Shown: in pieces, positions 45,072 through 55,071 of the stretch
Numbering within the stretch: position 1 is the stretch's first letter
Layout of the letters: the number at the start of each line of letters is the position of its first letter
Assembly (NCBI GenBank): GCA_041396965.1
Contig: JAWKXN010000001.1
Span: 1,054,001 to 1,118,000, forward strand
Length of the DNA: 64,000 bases
Source of the DNA: Rickettsiales bacterium
GTDB taxonomy: Bacteria; Pseudomonadota; Alphaproteobacteria; Rickettsiales; SXRF01
Reading direction: 5' to 3'
The notes under the pieces: model-generated
What the model saw: the letters and a program-made list of their open reading frames with translations, nothing else
Told to the model about the DNA's origin: nothing
Database searches by the model: none
Made by a program: the position numbers and the translations under genes

Positions 45072-46808
45072 TTAACTCACAATAGCTGATGTTTTTAACT
45101 TTTGATGTGAAGGTTGTCCTGTCTGAGAAGAACCATTTACTTTTTCTGCAATTCCTAAATCACGCCCTTCAATTACCTTCGGATGTTGACGTGCCACATA
45201 AACACTTATATCCTTTTCGTCGGCCTTTTTAGCTATCGCCACTATTACTGAATCCATATTTTTCTCAATAGCAATGTCAAGAGCGTTTTCGTCATCATTA
45301 TTTCTTACAAATAATTTATCTGGTTTAGTACGCTCAATGATTTTCAGAGCAGCTTTTTCATTGCCAACTTCAATAGCTTTATGTAAAGGGGTATTAAGCC
45401 TATTATCGGTTACTTTATCCGTTACCGCGAATATCTTCTCTTCCAACTCATCTTTCTTAAAACTCAGAACATCTGGTACTTTACTATCATTTTTTATATG
45501 ATCAAAAAGCACTTTCCCCGTAGTCTTAACATCAGCTTCTCCGCTAACTACCTTTGCATAATCGGTGACATTAACCGGTTGAATAGTATTTACTATCACT
45601 GTTTGTTCCTTTTTATTATTACCTACAGAGCTATCTTGCTGGTCAGATTCTCTTGGAACAACCCTGCTTGTTTTTTCTTCAATTAATTCTTTTAGCTTTT
45701 CAAACTTTTCTTTTTCAGTGTAATCACTGCCATTTCTTCGCTCTTGCTTTTTTCGTATTTTTTCTTCCAACAATTCTATTACATGATTTCTTTTTTCATT
45801 AGTCGCATCATGCAGAGTATAAGAACGCCCATTTTCAGTAGTTCTCGTATTTACCTTACGAATACGCTTTTCTAAAAATTCTCCGATAATTTCTTCAGCG
45901 TTTTGCCTATCATCACAAGCAGGAAACCCTCCTTCCACCTGAGACGCTTCTTTTTTAGAGCGCATTTTATCTTTTTTTATTCCCGCACTTGCTGCCTTTA
46001 AGGTTGAATTTATTACATCATTAACGTCTGTATCAATATTACCTGTGCTTTTCATGTTTTCCGGATAGCTATCAGGCAATTTTGTTACTCCAAAAGACGC
46101 AGAAACCTGAATTGGAACTTTTCTACCTTTGCTATCAACACCAAACTCATCAGCCACACTATCTATAGCCATCTGTTTTAGTATTGGCTGCAACCTCTCT
46201 CTAGCCTTCTCTGGAGTAATCCCTTTCATTATTATGGCAAATTCATCTCCACCCGATAGCCTAGTAAATAAGTCCTTTTGTGTCGTTGGCCGCTGTCTTT
46301 TTTTATCTTCATTGGTATTATCATCACTATCACGTAAATTTTTAGACAGATAGCTCGCCAGATAATTAATCGCTTTATCACCACAACCATGATAGCTGAC
46401 ATTATTAATCGGCTTCAGATAGTTAAGATCCAGCATAACCACAGTTATCGGTTCATGTTCCTGCCCTTTATTTTCCAGTCTTGATTTGACAATATTTTTA
46501 AGAGCCACATGAAAAGCATTTTTGTTTAAGTATCCAGTAGATGGGTCTGTGAAAGCCTCTCTGCGTAAAGCCTCAATTTTTTTACCATCCCTTAAGATTC
46601 TAATATCTTTTGCGTCTAATTCATCCCTCAAACTATCAGAAATACTCTTAACTTCATCCGAAGCAGGAATTTCTCCTCTGATAATATTAGTTAGTTTCTC
46701 TTCTAGGTCTTTATTCTCAGGAAGTTTTTGATCACGCTTATACTCCGGTGGCAGCCATCCATCCAGTTTTGCTAAACTTTGTCCCGCTATATCAATATTC
46801 TGTTCCAT
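45072..46808 (-). CDS. Diguanylate cyclase (GGDEF) with C-terminal ankyrin repeats
   Basis: A 578-aa cytosolic protein. Residues ~86-285 form a GGDEF domain: DPSTGYLNKNAFH, the metal/GTP motif LDLNYLKPINN with D127 and N135, HGCGDKAINYLA, and an intact GGDEF at 186-190 (RLSGGDEFAII). The four positions where an RxxD inhibitory site would lie read QKDL, so product inhibition through the I-site is unlikely. Residues ~290-460 are charged and partly coiled coil. Residues ~468-550 hold two ankyrin-like repeats (NTPLHKAIEVGNEKAALKII, ENALDIAIEKNMDSVIVAIA). There is no sensor domain or membrane helix. It probably makes cyclic di-GMP, perhaps governing adhesion. Confidence 0.85.
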   Translation of the reverse strand: MEQNIDIAGQSLAKLDGWLPPEYKRDQKLPENKDLEEKLTNIIRGEIPASDEVKSISDSLRDELDAKDIRILRDGKKIEALRREAFTDPSTGYLNKNAFHVALKNIVKSRLENKGQEHEPITVVMLDLNYLKPINNVSYHGCGDKAINYLASYLSKNLRDSDDNTNEDKKRQRPTTQKDLFTRLSGGDEFAIIMKGITPEKARERLQPILKQMAIDSVADEFGVDSKGRKVPIQVSASFGVTKLPDSYPENMKSTGNIDTDVNDVINSTLKAASAGIKKDKMRSKKEASQVEGGFPACDDRQNAEEIIGEFLEKRIRKVNTRTTENGRSYTLHDATNEKRNHVIELLEEKIRKKQERRNGSDYTEKEKFEKLKELIEEKTSRVVPRESDQQDSSVGNNKKEQTVIVNTIQPVNVTDYAKVVSGEADVKTTGKVLFDHIKNDSKVPDVLSFKKDELEEKIFAVTDKVTDNRLNTPLHKAIEVGNEKAALKIIERTKPDKLFVRNNDDENALDIAIEKNMDSVIVAIAKKADEKDISVYVARQHPKVIEGRDLGIAEKVNGSSQTGQPSHQKLKTSAIVS

Positions 46809-46993
46809 TATAAACCATGACTTAAATAACTAATTATTAAATATAAAATTAAGCCATTCTAGCAGACTATAAAAACCGTAGTATTAAGGTTTTTTGACAA
46901 TTATGTTACATGAGTTCATAGCTAAAAGCATTAATATTACACTATTTATCTTGTATAAATATATAGATATTTCAATACATTAATATAAGAAAG

Positions 46994-48061
46994 CTAATAA
47001 TAGACCCGCTTCACACGATTACCAATATGGGTAAATACCTCATAGCCTATAGTTCCTGAGTCAGCGGCAAGGTCATTTACGCTATAGTTCTCATTTATAA
47101 ATTCCACTACGGAATCATAATTAATCATAGAAATCGGTACTTCTGACAGATCAATTGCCACCATATCCATAGATACACGACCAATGACGGGGGCTTTATG
47201 TCCAGCTATATGTACTGTTCCTTTATTTCCTAAATTCCTAAAATAACCATCAGCATAGCCAAGAGCCGCTATCGCTATTTTCTTGCCTTTAGCAAGCGAT
47301 ACAGTAGCGCCATAGCCAATACTTTCATCCCTATCTAATTCTCTTATCTGTAAAATAGGAGCTGTCAAGGTAGCGACATGTCGCATCGGATTGCCACCAA
47401 CAGACGGACTTATTCCATAAAGCGCACAACCAACCCTTGCCATATCAAAATGAAATTCTTTATCCAGAAAAATACCAGCGGAATTAGCAAGGCTAGTTTT
47501 GGTGTTATTAAAAAAACCTACAGCCTGTTTGAATCTTTGTAATTGCTCATTATTTTTAGGATGCTCAGGATTATCAGCACAAGCGAGATGCGACATTATG
47601 GTAACTGATGACTCCTCCCTAAACGTCTGAAGAGCGGGGTATGATAAATCACTCTGACTAAGCCCCAAACGAGTCATACCAGTATCAATATGAATAATTG
47701 GCTTAATATTCTGATTATTCTCTATTATCCATATAAAGTCATTTAACTGACTCAAAATATTCAACACTGGAATAAGATTATGTTTTATATATTCTTCTTT
47801 TTCTCCAGCAAGAATTCCTTGAAACACTCCTATATTAGCTAAAGGCAATATATTCCTAAGCTCTATCGCCTCATCAAGCGTCGCCACAAAAAAATCTTCA
47901 CACCCTTCTTTCTGTAGCCTTAAACTTATCTCCCGCACACCTAAACCATAAGCATCAGCCTTTACCACCGCCGCTACATTATTTTTACTATGGCGCTCCT
48001 TAAGCAAATTATAATTAGCGGCAAGCGCTGAAAGATTAATATTAAGAGTAGCGCTCGGCAT
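46994..48061 (-). CDS. alr: Alanine racemase
   Basis: A 355-aa PLP enzyme producing D-alanine for peptidoglycan. The PLP lysine is K34 in VAAVVKADAYGLG. Other motifs are HIDTGMTRLGL, ARVGCALYGISP, and the catalytic Tyr in DESIGYGATV. The length suits the family. It starts 6 bases after dnaB, the usual alphaproteobacterial dnaB-alr order. Nothing suggests loss of function. Confidence 0.97.
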   Translation of the reverse strand: MPSATLNINLSALAANYNLLKERHSKNNVAAVVKADAYGLGVREISLRLQKEGCEDFFVATLDEAIELRNILPLANIGVFQGILAGEKEEYIKHNLIPVLNILSQLNDFIWIIENNQNIKPIIHIDTGMTRLGLSQSDLSYPALQTFREESSVTIMSHLACADNPEHPKNNEQLQRFKQAVGFFNNTKTSLANSAGIFLDKEFHFDMARVGCALYGISPSVGGNPMRHVATLTAPILQIRELDRDESIGYGATVSLAKGKKIAIAALGYADGYFRNLGNKGTVHIAGHKAPVIGRVSMDMVAIDLSEVPISMINYDSVVEFINENYSVNDLAADSGTIGYEVFTHIGNRVKRVYY

Positions 48062-48066
48062 AATTG

Positions 48067-49557
48067 TTAATAGCCTTCTGACGCTAGATTTGAAAACTGT
48101 GTTAAATTAGCGTCAAACCGCAATTTCACATCTCCTATCGCTCCATTACGATGTTTCGCGACAATTACTTCCGCTACATTTAGAGCTTTATCCATGTCTT
48201 CCATCCATTTAGCATGCTCTGGAGTACCTTCCTTCGGCTGTTCACGTGATAAATAATATTCCTCACGATAGATAAACATCACCACATCCGCATCCTGCTC
48301 AATAGAACCTGATTCCCGCAAATCAGAAAGTAACGGGCGCTTATTCTCGCGTTGCTCAACAGCCCGCGAAAGCTGAGAAAGAGCGATTACTGGAATATCT
48401 AGCTCCTTAGCTATAGCCTTAAGCCCTTGTGTAATCTCTGATATTTCTTGAACACGATTATTTTGCGAGCTGGCTGAGCTACCACGTATTAACTGCAAAT
48501 AATCAACCACCAAAACTTTCAGATTATGCATACGCTGCAAACGGCGCGCCCGAGTACGCAATGACGAAATAGAAAGAGCAGGGGTATCATCAATAAAAAA
48601 TGGCATTTGTGCCATTTCATTACTCACATGAACCAAATGCGAAAATTCTTCAGCAGTAATTTTACCATTGAGTATATTATATGAATTAAGCTTACTAGCG
48701 CTAGATAACATTCTAGTTGAGAGTTGCTCGGCTGACATCTCCAGAGAGAAAAAACCAACACTCCCCGCCTTTTTAGAAGAAACTCCCTCCTTATCCGCTT
48801 CTTCTTTCAAAAACAGTCCCGCGTTATAGGCCATATTCACCGCTAACGCTGTCTTTCCCATAGAAGGCCTACCAGCAAGTATCAATAAATCAGAACGCTT
48901 AAGACCACCAAGCATTTTATCCAAATCCGTTAACTTAGTGGGAATCCCAACCAGCCTGTCCTCATGACGTATCGCATGATCTGCGCTTTCGATCGCTTTA
49001 ATCACAGAATTACGGATAGGCATAAAACCTTTATCGCCAGTTCCTTGAATGGATATATTAAATAATTTCTGTTCAGCGTCCTCTAGCTGTGTCATCGCGG
49101 GAATATCAATGGAATGAAGATAAGCCTCATTTGCCATTTCTTCACCAATAAAAATCAACTGTCGCTTTAACGCCAAATCATAAATAGTCCTGCTATAATC
49201 CGATATATTTATTACCGTAATAGCCGCCGCCGCCAACTTCGCTAGATAAGCACCACCACCTATATCCGCCAGAGCCTCATCTTGATCAAAATAATGACGA
49301 AGAGTAACAGGGTTAGCAATCAACCCTTTATCATTAAATTTAATTATAGCCTCAAATATCCTCTGATGTAGAGGCTCGTAAAAATGCTCTGGCCTCAATT
49401 TGTCACTTACATGCTGTAAAGAATCATTATTTACTAACAAAACACCAAGTAAAGCCTGTTCAGCTTCAATATTTGACGGAGCCTGCCGATAATTTATCTT
49501 TTTGTCAGCATCATCAACTATTAAAACATCAGAACCATCAGCCAATAAATTTACCAT
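48067..49557 (-). CDS. dnaB: Replicative DNA helicase DnaB
   Basis: A 496-aa hexameric helicase. The N-terminal domain begins NIEAEQALLGVLLVNND, and the RecA-like domain has Walker A GRPSMGKTALAVNMA, then GFFSLEMSAEQLSTRML, VLVVDYLQLIRG (Walker B) and ALSQLSRAVEQRENKRPLLSDLRESGSIEQ. Length is normal and no intein is present. It lies downstream of three glycosyltransferase genes that separate it from rplI. Confidence 0.98.
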   Translation of the reverse strand: MVNLLADGSDVLIVDDADKKINYRQAPSNIEAEQALLGVLLVNNDSLQHVSDKLRPEHFYEPLHQRIFEAIIKFNDKGLIANPVTLRHYFDQDEALADIGGGAYLAKLAAAAITVINISDYSRTIYDLALKRQLIFIGEEMANEAYLHSIDIPAMTQLEDAEQKLFNISIQGTGDKGFMPIRNSVIKAIESADHAIRHEDRLVGIPTKLTDLDKMLGGLKRSDLLILAGRPSMGKTALAVNMAYNAGLFLKEEADKEGVSSKKAGSVGFFSLEMSAEQLSTRMLSSASKLNSYNILNGKITAEEFSHLVHVSNEMAQMPFFIDDTPALSISSLRTRARRLQRMHNLKVLVVDYLQLIRGSSASSQNNRVQEISEITQGLKAIAKELDIPVIALSQLSRAVEQRENKRPLLSDLRESGSIEQDADVVMFIYREEYYLSREQPKEGTPEHAKWMEDMDKALNVAEVIVAKHRNGAIGDVKLRFDANLTQFSNLASEGY

Positions 49558-49636
49558 AAAACAACACTATACACCGTTAAGTTTCTATCAAACTAATATA
49601 GAGAGGATAAACCAACTTATAACAGCGTGCAAACAG

Positions 49637-50893
49637 CTAGGCAATTTGTTTATTGGTCACATCATCGTTAGAATTAGTAAGTTCTTTCCGAAGTTGATAA
49701 ACTAACACGTATATAAATATAAACTGTGCCGGTAACCAAAATAGAAAATTAACATTAGGATTTATGCCTTTTACTAAAAGAGCTACTAAATTAAAATTTA
49801 AAAAAGCAGCTATATATGACAATACAGATTTTATTCTCACGTACTTTATAAAATAAACTATTGGTATCACCATTAACATGAAACTGTGTAGATGTAACCA
49901 TGGACTAAATACACAAGTAATAACTATTATTATAGAAAAACCTAACTCTTTAGTCTTATCATTCTTATGCTTTAATAAATTACCTAAAAAAATGACTATA
50001 ACAATACTAAATAACCACAACACAGTACTAATATAATTAATGATACCTATGTTGTTTCCGCCTAAAAGGAATAAAAGAAACGCTCTAACATTACCCATTA
50101 TAGGTAAATAACCATCCGTACCTACATTTTTAGAAGCCGTAAATATAACATCTACATACGACCACCATATCTCATAGCCAAATATAAAAGAACATAAAGC
50201 AATTGTTGCAACTGATGCAACTATAGTAGCTAACCATAACTTCTTTCCATTAATAATAAGAATGTATAAAACAGGAGCTATGAATAGCTGTGGCTTAAAA
50301 GCACAAGCCACAACCAATATTCCAGCTAAAAAATATTTTTTATTTTTGGAAAGAAGATAGTATCCCCAAATTCCTAGCATTATAAAAATACTTACTTGTC
50401 CATAATATACATTGAGAAACCAAGGCAAAAAACATATTGTCAGCAGCACAGTTATTAAAAAAATACCATTCCTATTTCTAATTACATCAGACCAAAATAA
50501 CATTTTGGGAATAAATAACACCGCTACCACATTCGTTAACTGCCAAAGATAACAAGCAGTACTCAAAGAAAAAAAAGTAAAAGGATAAAAAAATAAAACA
50601 CTTTGTGGAGGATAAAGATACGGAACCAGCCTTCTAACTGGAACATTAAGTAAATTAGAAAAATTCCGTTGCTGAAAATCTATATCATATACTTTACCAG
50701 CATTACCATCATCTATTAATAAACTTGAGCCATAATAATAAACGAAATCTATAAATGTATAAGAATTATCTCCATCCGCCGGTTCAAAAACCAAACCATG
50801 CGGCATAAAAAACCACACTACACTTACAAGAAGTATAGCTGATAATAAAAAATCCACCCATTTATATGACAGAATATCCCTTACAAATTTCAT
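49637..50893 (-). CDS. GT87/DUF2029-like membrane glycosyltransferase, copy 1
   Basis: A 418-aa polytopic membrane protein with about ten helices. It resembles the GT87 (DUF2029) family of polyprenyl-phosphate-mannose-dependent mannosyltransferases. Shared signatures with its two upstream neighbours are DFVYYYGSSLL, VPYLYPPQSVLFF, LNVYYGQVSIFI and ACAFKPQLFIAPVLY. The ATG at 50893 is used; an in-frame GTG at 50929 would overlap the previous gene by 14 bases. Neither has a good ribosome site. A periplasm-facing glycan role is likely, but acceptor and donor are unknown. Confidence 0.75.
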   Translation of the reverse strand: MKFVRDILSYKWVDFLLSAILLVSVVWFFMPHGLVFEPADGDNSYTFIDFVYYYGSSLLIDDGNAGKVYDIDFQQRNFSNLLNVPVRRLVPYLYPPQSVLFFYPFTFFSLSTACYLWQLTNVVAVLFIPKMLFWSDVIRNRNGIFLITVLLTICFLPWFLNVYYGQVSIFIMLGIWGYYLLSKNKKYFLAGILVVACAFKPQLFIAPVLYILIINGKKLWLATIVASVATIALCSFIFGYEIWWSYVDVIFTASKNVGTDGYLPIMGNVRAFLLFLLGGNNIGIINYISTVLWLFSIVIVIFLGNLLKHKNDKTKELGFSIIIVITCVFSPWLHLHSFMLMVIPIVYFIKYVRIKSVLSYIAAFLNFNLVALLVKGINPNVNFLFWLPAQFIFIYVLVYQLRKELTNSNDDVTNKQIA

Positions 50894-50915
50894 TCTTGTA
50901 TATATTATTACCTCA

Positions 50916-52163
50916 CTATGATTCCACACTAGATTGCATATAAAGTTTTCTGATCTGATAAATTATTATGTACAAAAGAACGAATTGAGTTGGTAACCAC
51001 AACAACGAATTAAGATTAGATTTTAGAGAATTTATCAACAGCGCTAAAAAATTAAAGCAAAAAATAAAGGCTATATAGGTAAACACTGGTCTAAACTGCA
51101 CATACTTTACTAGATAAGCAATAGGTATTAATAATAAAATAAAGCTATATATATGAATCCACGGATTAAAAAAGCAACTTATTGATACACATAAAGCAAA
51201 TCCAAAATCTATCATTTTCGCTGATTTATTCTTAAATAAAAAACCTATTATAACAGATGCAATCATCCCAACTATCCATATTGCGATAGAAGCCAGATTT
51301 ATATATGGGAAATATTCTCTTCCAAATATCAACAAAAATAACGCTCGGAAATTTCCCATACTCTCCACAGATGTTCCAGAGTGAATTCTTGATGATGCAA
51401 AAGATAAAGTTTTAATATACTCTATCCATACATCAAATCCGAATATTAGAGAACATGATATAATAGTTACAATAAAAGCTATCGTAATATTCAGCCACAT
51501 CCTTACTCCATATACAGTTAGAAAGTACAAAATCGGTATTACGAATAGTTGAGGCTTAAACGCTGTAATCATTATTAATAAACTAGCCAGTAAAAACCTA
51601 TCTTTTTGTATTAGTAAATACCCACCCCATAACCCTAATAAAATGACAATATTCACCTGACCATGATAAGTATTCAATAACCAAGGGAATGATAATATTA
51701 TTAGGGAAACAGCAATATATAACATAGTTTTGTTATCGCTACTAACACCACAATAGCGTAACATCATAGGAAACATAAATGTAAGAATTATATTAAATAT
51801 CCGCCAGATACAAAGCCCGCCACCTAAGGAAAAATAAGAAAGTGGGATAAAGAATAATAATGTCTGTGGAGGATATAGATAAGGAACAAGTTTTTCTACC
51901 GGATAATCCATTAATTGCGTAAAAATTTGCTGTTGTGCGTCCATATCATAAATTTTTATATAATCGTTAGATAAATATATCTTTCCAGCCACGTAATAAT
52001 ATAAAAAATCTACGAAAATCACCACATTATTACCAACATAAAATGGTGCACGCACGTCAATTATAAACCAAATACAAAATGAAACTATAAACAAACCTAA
52101 CAGCAAATTTACTACTGTAAAAAATCTCTGATAATTCAATTTTTTTTCTAATTTATAAGACAT
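50916..52163 (-). CDS. GT87/DUF2029-like membrane glycosyltransferase, copy 2
   Basis: A 415-aa paralogue of the flanking genes with the same helix layout: an N-terminal helix (~18-36), DFLYYYVAGKIYL, VPYLYPPQTLLFFIP, LNTYHGQVNIVILLGLWGGYLL, and TAFKPQLFVIPILYF. It is more diverged than copies 1 and 3 are from each other in the central block. The gene starts 13 bases after copy 3. It most likely transfers a sugar from a lipid-linked donor. Confidence 0.75.
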   Translation of the reverse strand: MSYKLEKKLNYQRFFTVVNLLLGLFIVSFCIWFIIDVRAPFYVGNNVVIFVDFLYYYVAGKIYLSNDYIKIYDMDAQQQIFTQLMDYPVEKLVPYLYPPQTLLFFIPLSYFSLGGGLCIWRIFNIILTFMFPMMLRYCGVSSDNKTMLYIAVSLIILSFPWLLNTYHGQVNIVILLGLWGGYLLIQKDRFLLASLLIMITAFKPQLFVIPILYFLTVYGVRMWLNITIAFIVTIISCSLIFGFDVWIEYIKTLSFASSRIHSGTSVESMGNFRALFLLIFGREYFPYINLASIAIWIVGMIASVIIGFLFKNKSAKMIDFGFALCVSISCFFNPWIHIYSFILLLIPIAYLVKYVQFRPVFTYIAFIFCFNFLALLINSLKSNLNSLLWLPTQFVLLYIIIYQIRKLYMQSSVES

Positions 52164-52176
52164 ATAATTATTGCTA

Positions 52177-53415
52177 TTATTTGGATATTATAACCTTACA
52201 GCTATAATCAAGTACTATATTACGGATAATTAAGCCTATTAGGAATAGTTGAGTAAGAATCCAAAAGAATAAAGATAGTTGCAAACTAATATTAACTACT
52301 ATAATAGCTGACATATTAAAGATAGTAGGCAATAAGAGAGAATGATCTAAAATTTTAAATTTTCCACTACTAGCTAAATAGACCATAGGAATAATCAATA
52401 AGATACATGCGTGTATATATAGCCAAGGGCTGAACAAGCAGCCAATAACTATAGAAAGCATAAAACCCATTTCTTTAACTTCCTTAGATTTACCTTTCAG
52501 TAATACACCCAGCAATAAAATCACCAACACGCTTAATCCCCACAAAGCTAGACTTGTTAAGTTAATTAACTCAATATCGCTACTACCAAAAAATAAAAAT
52601 AAAAGTGACCTAATATTGACCATTCCATTTAGAGTCCGTCTCATCTCCTTTTCGCCATAAACCAGTATTTCTAAGTATGACCACCATATTTCCCAACCAA
52701 ACACTAAAGAGCATAAAACAAAAGTAGTGATACCCGCCAATATGGTGCTCAACCAAAGACGACTCCCATTTATAATCATCAAATACAACACCGGAACTAT
52801 AAATAGCTGTGGCTTAAAAGCACAAGCCACAACCAGTATTCCAGCCAAAAAATATCTTTTATTATTGACTAAAAGATAATATCCCCAAAGACCAAGAGTA
52901 ACAAATATCATTACTTGCCCTTGATACATATTGTTAATCCATGGGTAATAAGTGGAAGTTAAAATAGAAAGAAAAACTATACTATTTTTATTGTGGGGTT
53001 TTACTCTATTAAGACAAATAGCCATAAACAGTATGGTCGCCATTATATTAACAATGCTCCATACCAAAAATGATTGATCTATATCTAGTAACGATAACGC
53101 AGAGAAAAATAATAATGTTTGTGGGGGATACAAAAACGGTAAATCGTTACTTATAGGAGTATTTACTATACCACACATACTGCTTTTCATAAAGCTAGGG
53201 TCATATAATCCCTGAGAATTACCAGACAAAACAACTTTAGAGGCGTTATAATACGAAAGAAAGTCTGTAGCAGTAACTGAACTAACCACACCCCCTTCTT
53301 CTACAATAGAAAAAGGGTAGGTAGGTGATACGATAAAGGTCATAATAAAGACTATTATGACTCCCATCAAATAATATACACAGTTATCTCTGTTTATCCT
53401 AAAAATCCTCAGCAA
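52177..53415 (-). CDS. GT87/DUF2029-like membrane glycosyltransferase, copy 3
   Basis: A 412-aa paralogue and first of the trio on the minus strand, 58 bases after rplI. Signatures: DFLSYYNASKVVLSG, LPFLYPPQTLLFFSAL, INNMYQGQVMIFVTLGLWGYYLL and ACAFKPQLFIVPVLY. The start is a TTG preceded by TAGGA; the first ATG is 16 codons in and would cut into the first helix. DNA of the ACAFKPQL block is nearly identical to copy 1, suggesting recent duplication or gene conversion. Confidence 0.75.
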   Translation of the reverse strand: MLRIFRINRDNCVYYLMGVIIVFIMTFIVSPTYPFSIVEEGGVVSSVTATDFLSYYNASKVVLSGNSQGLYDPSFMKSSMCGIVNTPISNDLPFLYPPQTLLFFSALSLLDIDQSFLVWSIVNIMATILFMAICLNRVKPHNKNSIVFLSILTSTYYPWINNMYQGQVMIFVTLGLWGYYLLVNNKRYFLAGILVVACAFKPQLFIVPVLYLMIINGSRLWLSTILAGITTFVLCSLVFGWEIWWSYLEILVYGEKEMRRTLNGMVNIRSLLFLFFGSSDIELINLTSLALWGLSVLVILLLGVLLKGKSKEVKEMGFMLSIVIGCLFSPWLYIHACILLIIPMVYLASSGKFKILDHSLLLPTIFNMSAIIVVNISLQLSLFFWILTQLFLIGLIIRNIVLDYSCKVIISK

Positions 53416-53473
53416 TCCTACAGATAACCACTAAATTAAACTTATTAAAATCAAGTCAAAGAGGAACTACCCC

Positions 53474-53932
53474 TTAGTTCATCTCACTCTCTGTCCTAAG
53501 GATGTTCAATTTTATATTCGTACGAACTTCGGCGTGCAAAGAAATATTTATCAAATATTCCCCAATATGCTTAATAGCGGAAGTAATTATAATATGACTC
53601 TTTGGAATATCATAACCTTCCTCTTTAAGTAAATCAGCTATATCACGCACCGTAACAGAACCATACAGCTTTCCTTCCTGACTAGCTTGACGTACTAGAT
53701 TAACAGACAAACCACCCAACTTAGAAGCCACATCCTGCGCTTCGGATTTTGATTTGGCATTCTGTTCCTCAATCAAATGACGACGTTCCTCGAAAATCTT
53801 CTTATTTTCAGCAGTAGCGCGCAAAGCCTTATTTTTCGGTATAAGAAAATTACGTCCATAACCATTAGCAACATTTACAGTATCACCTATACCACCTAAA
53901 CGAGATACACTTTCCAATAAAATCACTTCCAT
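53474..53932 (-). CDS. rplI: 50S ribosomal protein L9
   Basis: A 152-aa L9: the N-terminal rRNA-binding domain begins MEVILLESVSRLGGIGDTV followed by VANGYGRNFLIPK, the connecting helix is ENKKIFEERRHLIEEQNAKS, and the C-terminal domain includes QASQEGKLYGSVTVRDIADLL. Length is normal. It belongs to the rpsF-rpsR-DUF2232-rplI ribosomal operon on the minus strand, separated from DUF2232 by 86 bases. Confidence 0.97.
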   Translation of the reverse strand: MEVILLESVSRLGGIGDTVNVANGYGRNFLIPKNKALRATAENKKIFEERRHLIEEQNAKSKSEAQDVASKLGGLSVNLVRQASQEGKLYGSVTVRDIADLLKEEGYDIPKSHIIITSAIKHIGEYLINISLHAEVRTNIKLNILRTESEMN

Positions 53933-54018
53933 CTTATAATTCCTTGATTATTATAGTATTTTCTGCTGTAATCCAGCCCTAGTTTAACGTAAATTAAAAT
54001 ATAATGCTAGTTTCTAAA

Positions 54019-54954
54019 CTAACTTCTGCCAGATGACAAGTATTTGTTGAAGTTTTTTACATGGTGAACTAACCCAATAGCCGCTACAAACAAAGCTGGC
54101 CATAAAAACATCACTATCGGAAAATACACAATAAACATAAAAAATCTTCTGTTAGGTGAATTTCTTATATTATCATGAAACATCGCTATACCTTGACAAA
54201 AATAAGGCAGCAACAAAATAAGTAGAGAGGATTTCCCTAAAAAACTCATTGAGCGACTACCAATAATAGAGGCAAGGGCGCATATTCCCATTAAAGAAAG
54301 CAACCAGTAAGGAATAGAGAAGGTGGTTATCGCTAAATTTTTCCGTTTCGCCATATCATTTCTTAACAAGAACCAGTTAACCACCCAAGCTCCCGACAAT
54401 AAAAGAAACGCCCACATCCATACGGAAAACCCACTTAACATAAGCGCCATATTGCCTACAGATATACGTAAATTTATATCACCTCCCTTAGCCAAAAGCT
54501 TAAGCTCATTCTGAACAGTCTTTTCTATAAAATCAGGAAGTGATACATCACCGTAAGCGAATATAGCAGTCATAATAGATAAGACAATACAGCCGTAAAG
54601 CGCGAGATTAAGCATTCCGATGCCAGTAGGTACCCATAATCGTAGCACAGTATCATTATTTAATATTTTTAAGTCGTAATGGCGTAGCAAAGTATGACAT
54701 AAATAAAAACACGGTAAAACAAACATAGAAATATATAAAATACCGTAGCTTATATCGCTACCAATAATAATAGGGATAACGGATATAATACCGATCTTTA
54801 ATATAGAATATGAAAAACCGCTAAGACCGAAGATAAATAGAGGAATTGTAGATAAAAAAAGAAAAATATAATCAAGATTATAGGTAATAACAGACAGATA
54901 CACCGCTGAGGAGACTATAGATAACAACAAAACTATACGAGTCTGACTAAACAT
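54019..54954 (-). CDS. DUF2232 family membrane protein
   Basis: A 311-aa polytopic protein with about eight membrane helices and a basic C-terminus. Its position between rpsR and rplI is the standard place of DUF2232 proteins in alphaproteobacteria, and the helix pattern (PYFCQGIAMFHDNI near the end, then FIVYFPIVMFLWP) fits. Function is unknown; homologues in other phyla are called YybS. The gap to rpsR is 117 bases. Confidence 0.8.
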   Translation of the reverse strand: MFSQTRIVLLLSIVSSAVYLSVITYNLDYIFLFLSTIPLFIFGLSGFSYSILKIGIISVIPIIIGSDISYGILYISMFVLPCFYLCHTLLRHYDLKILNNDTVLRLWVPTGIGMLNLALYGCIVLSIMTAIFAYGDVSLPDFIEKTVQNELKLLAKGGDINLRISVGNMALMLSGFSVWMWAFLLLSGAWVVNWFLLRNDMAKRKNLAITTFSIPYWLLSLMGICALASIIGSRSMSFLGKSSLLILLLPYFCQGIAMFHDNIRNSPNRRFFMFIVYFPIVMFLWPALFVAAIGLVHHVKNFNKYLSSGRS

Positions 54955-55071
54955 AAATGCCGATTTTTTGTATAACTATAACACCAGTCCGGCATCAAAA
55001 GCAGCAAAAAGCCAGAAATAAAACAACCAGAATAACTACCAAAACAGAGTTAAAGCAAAGCCCGCCTTGCC

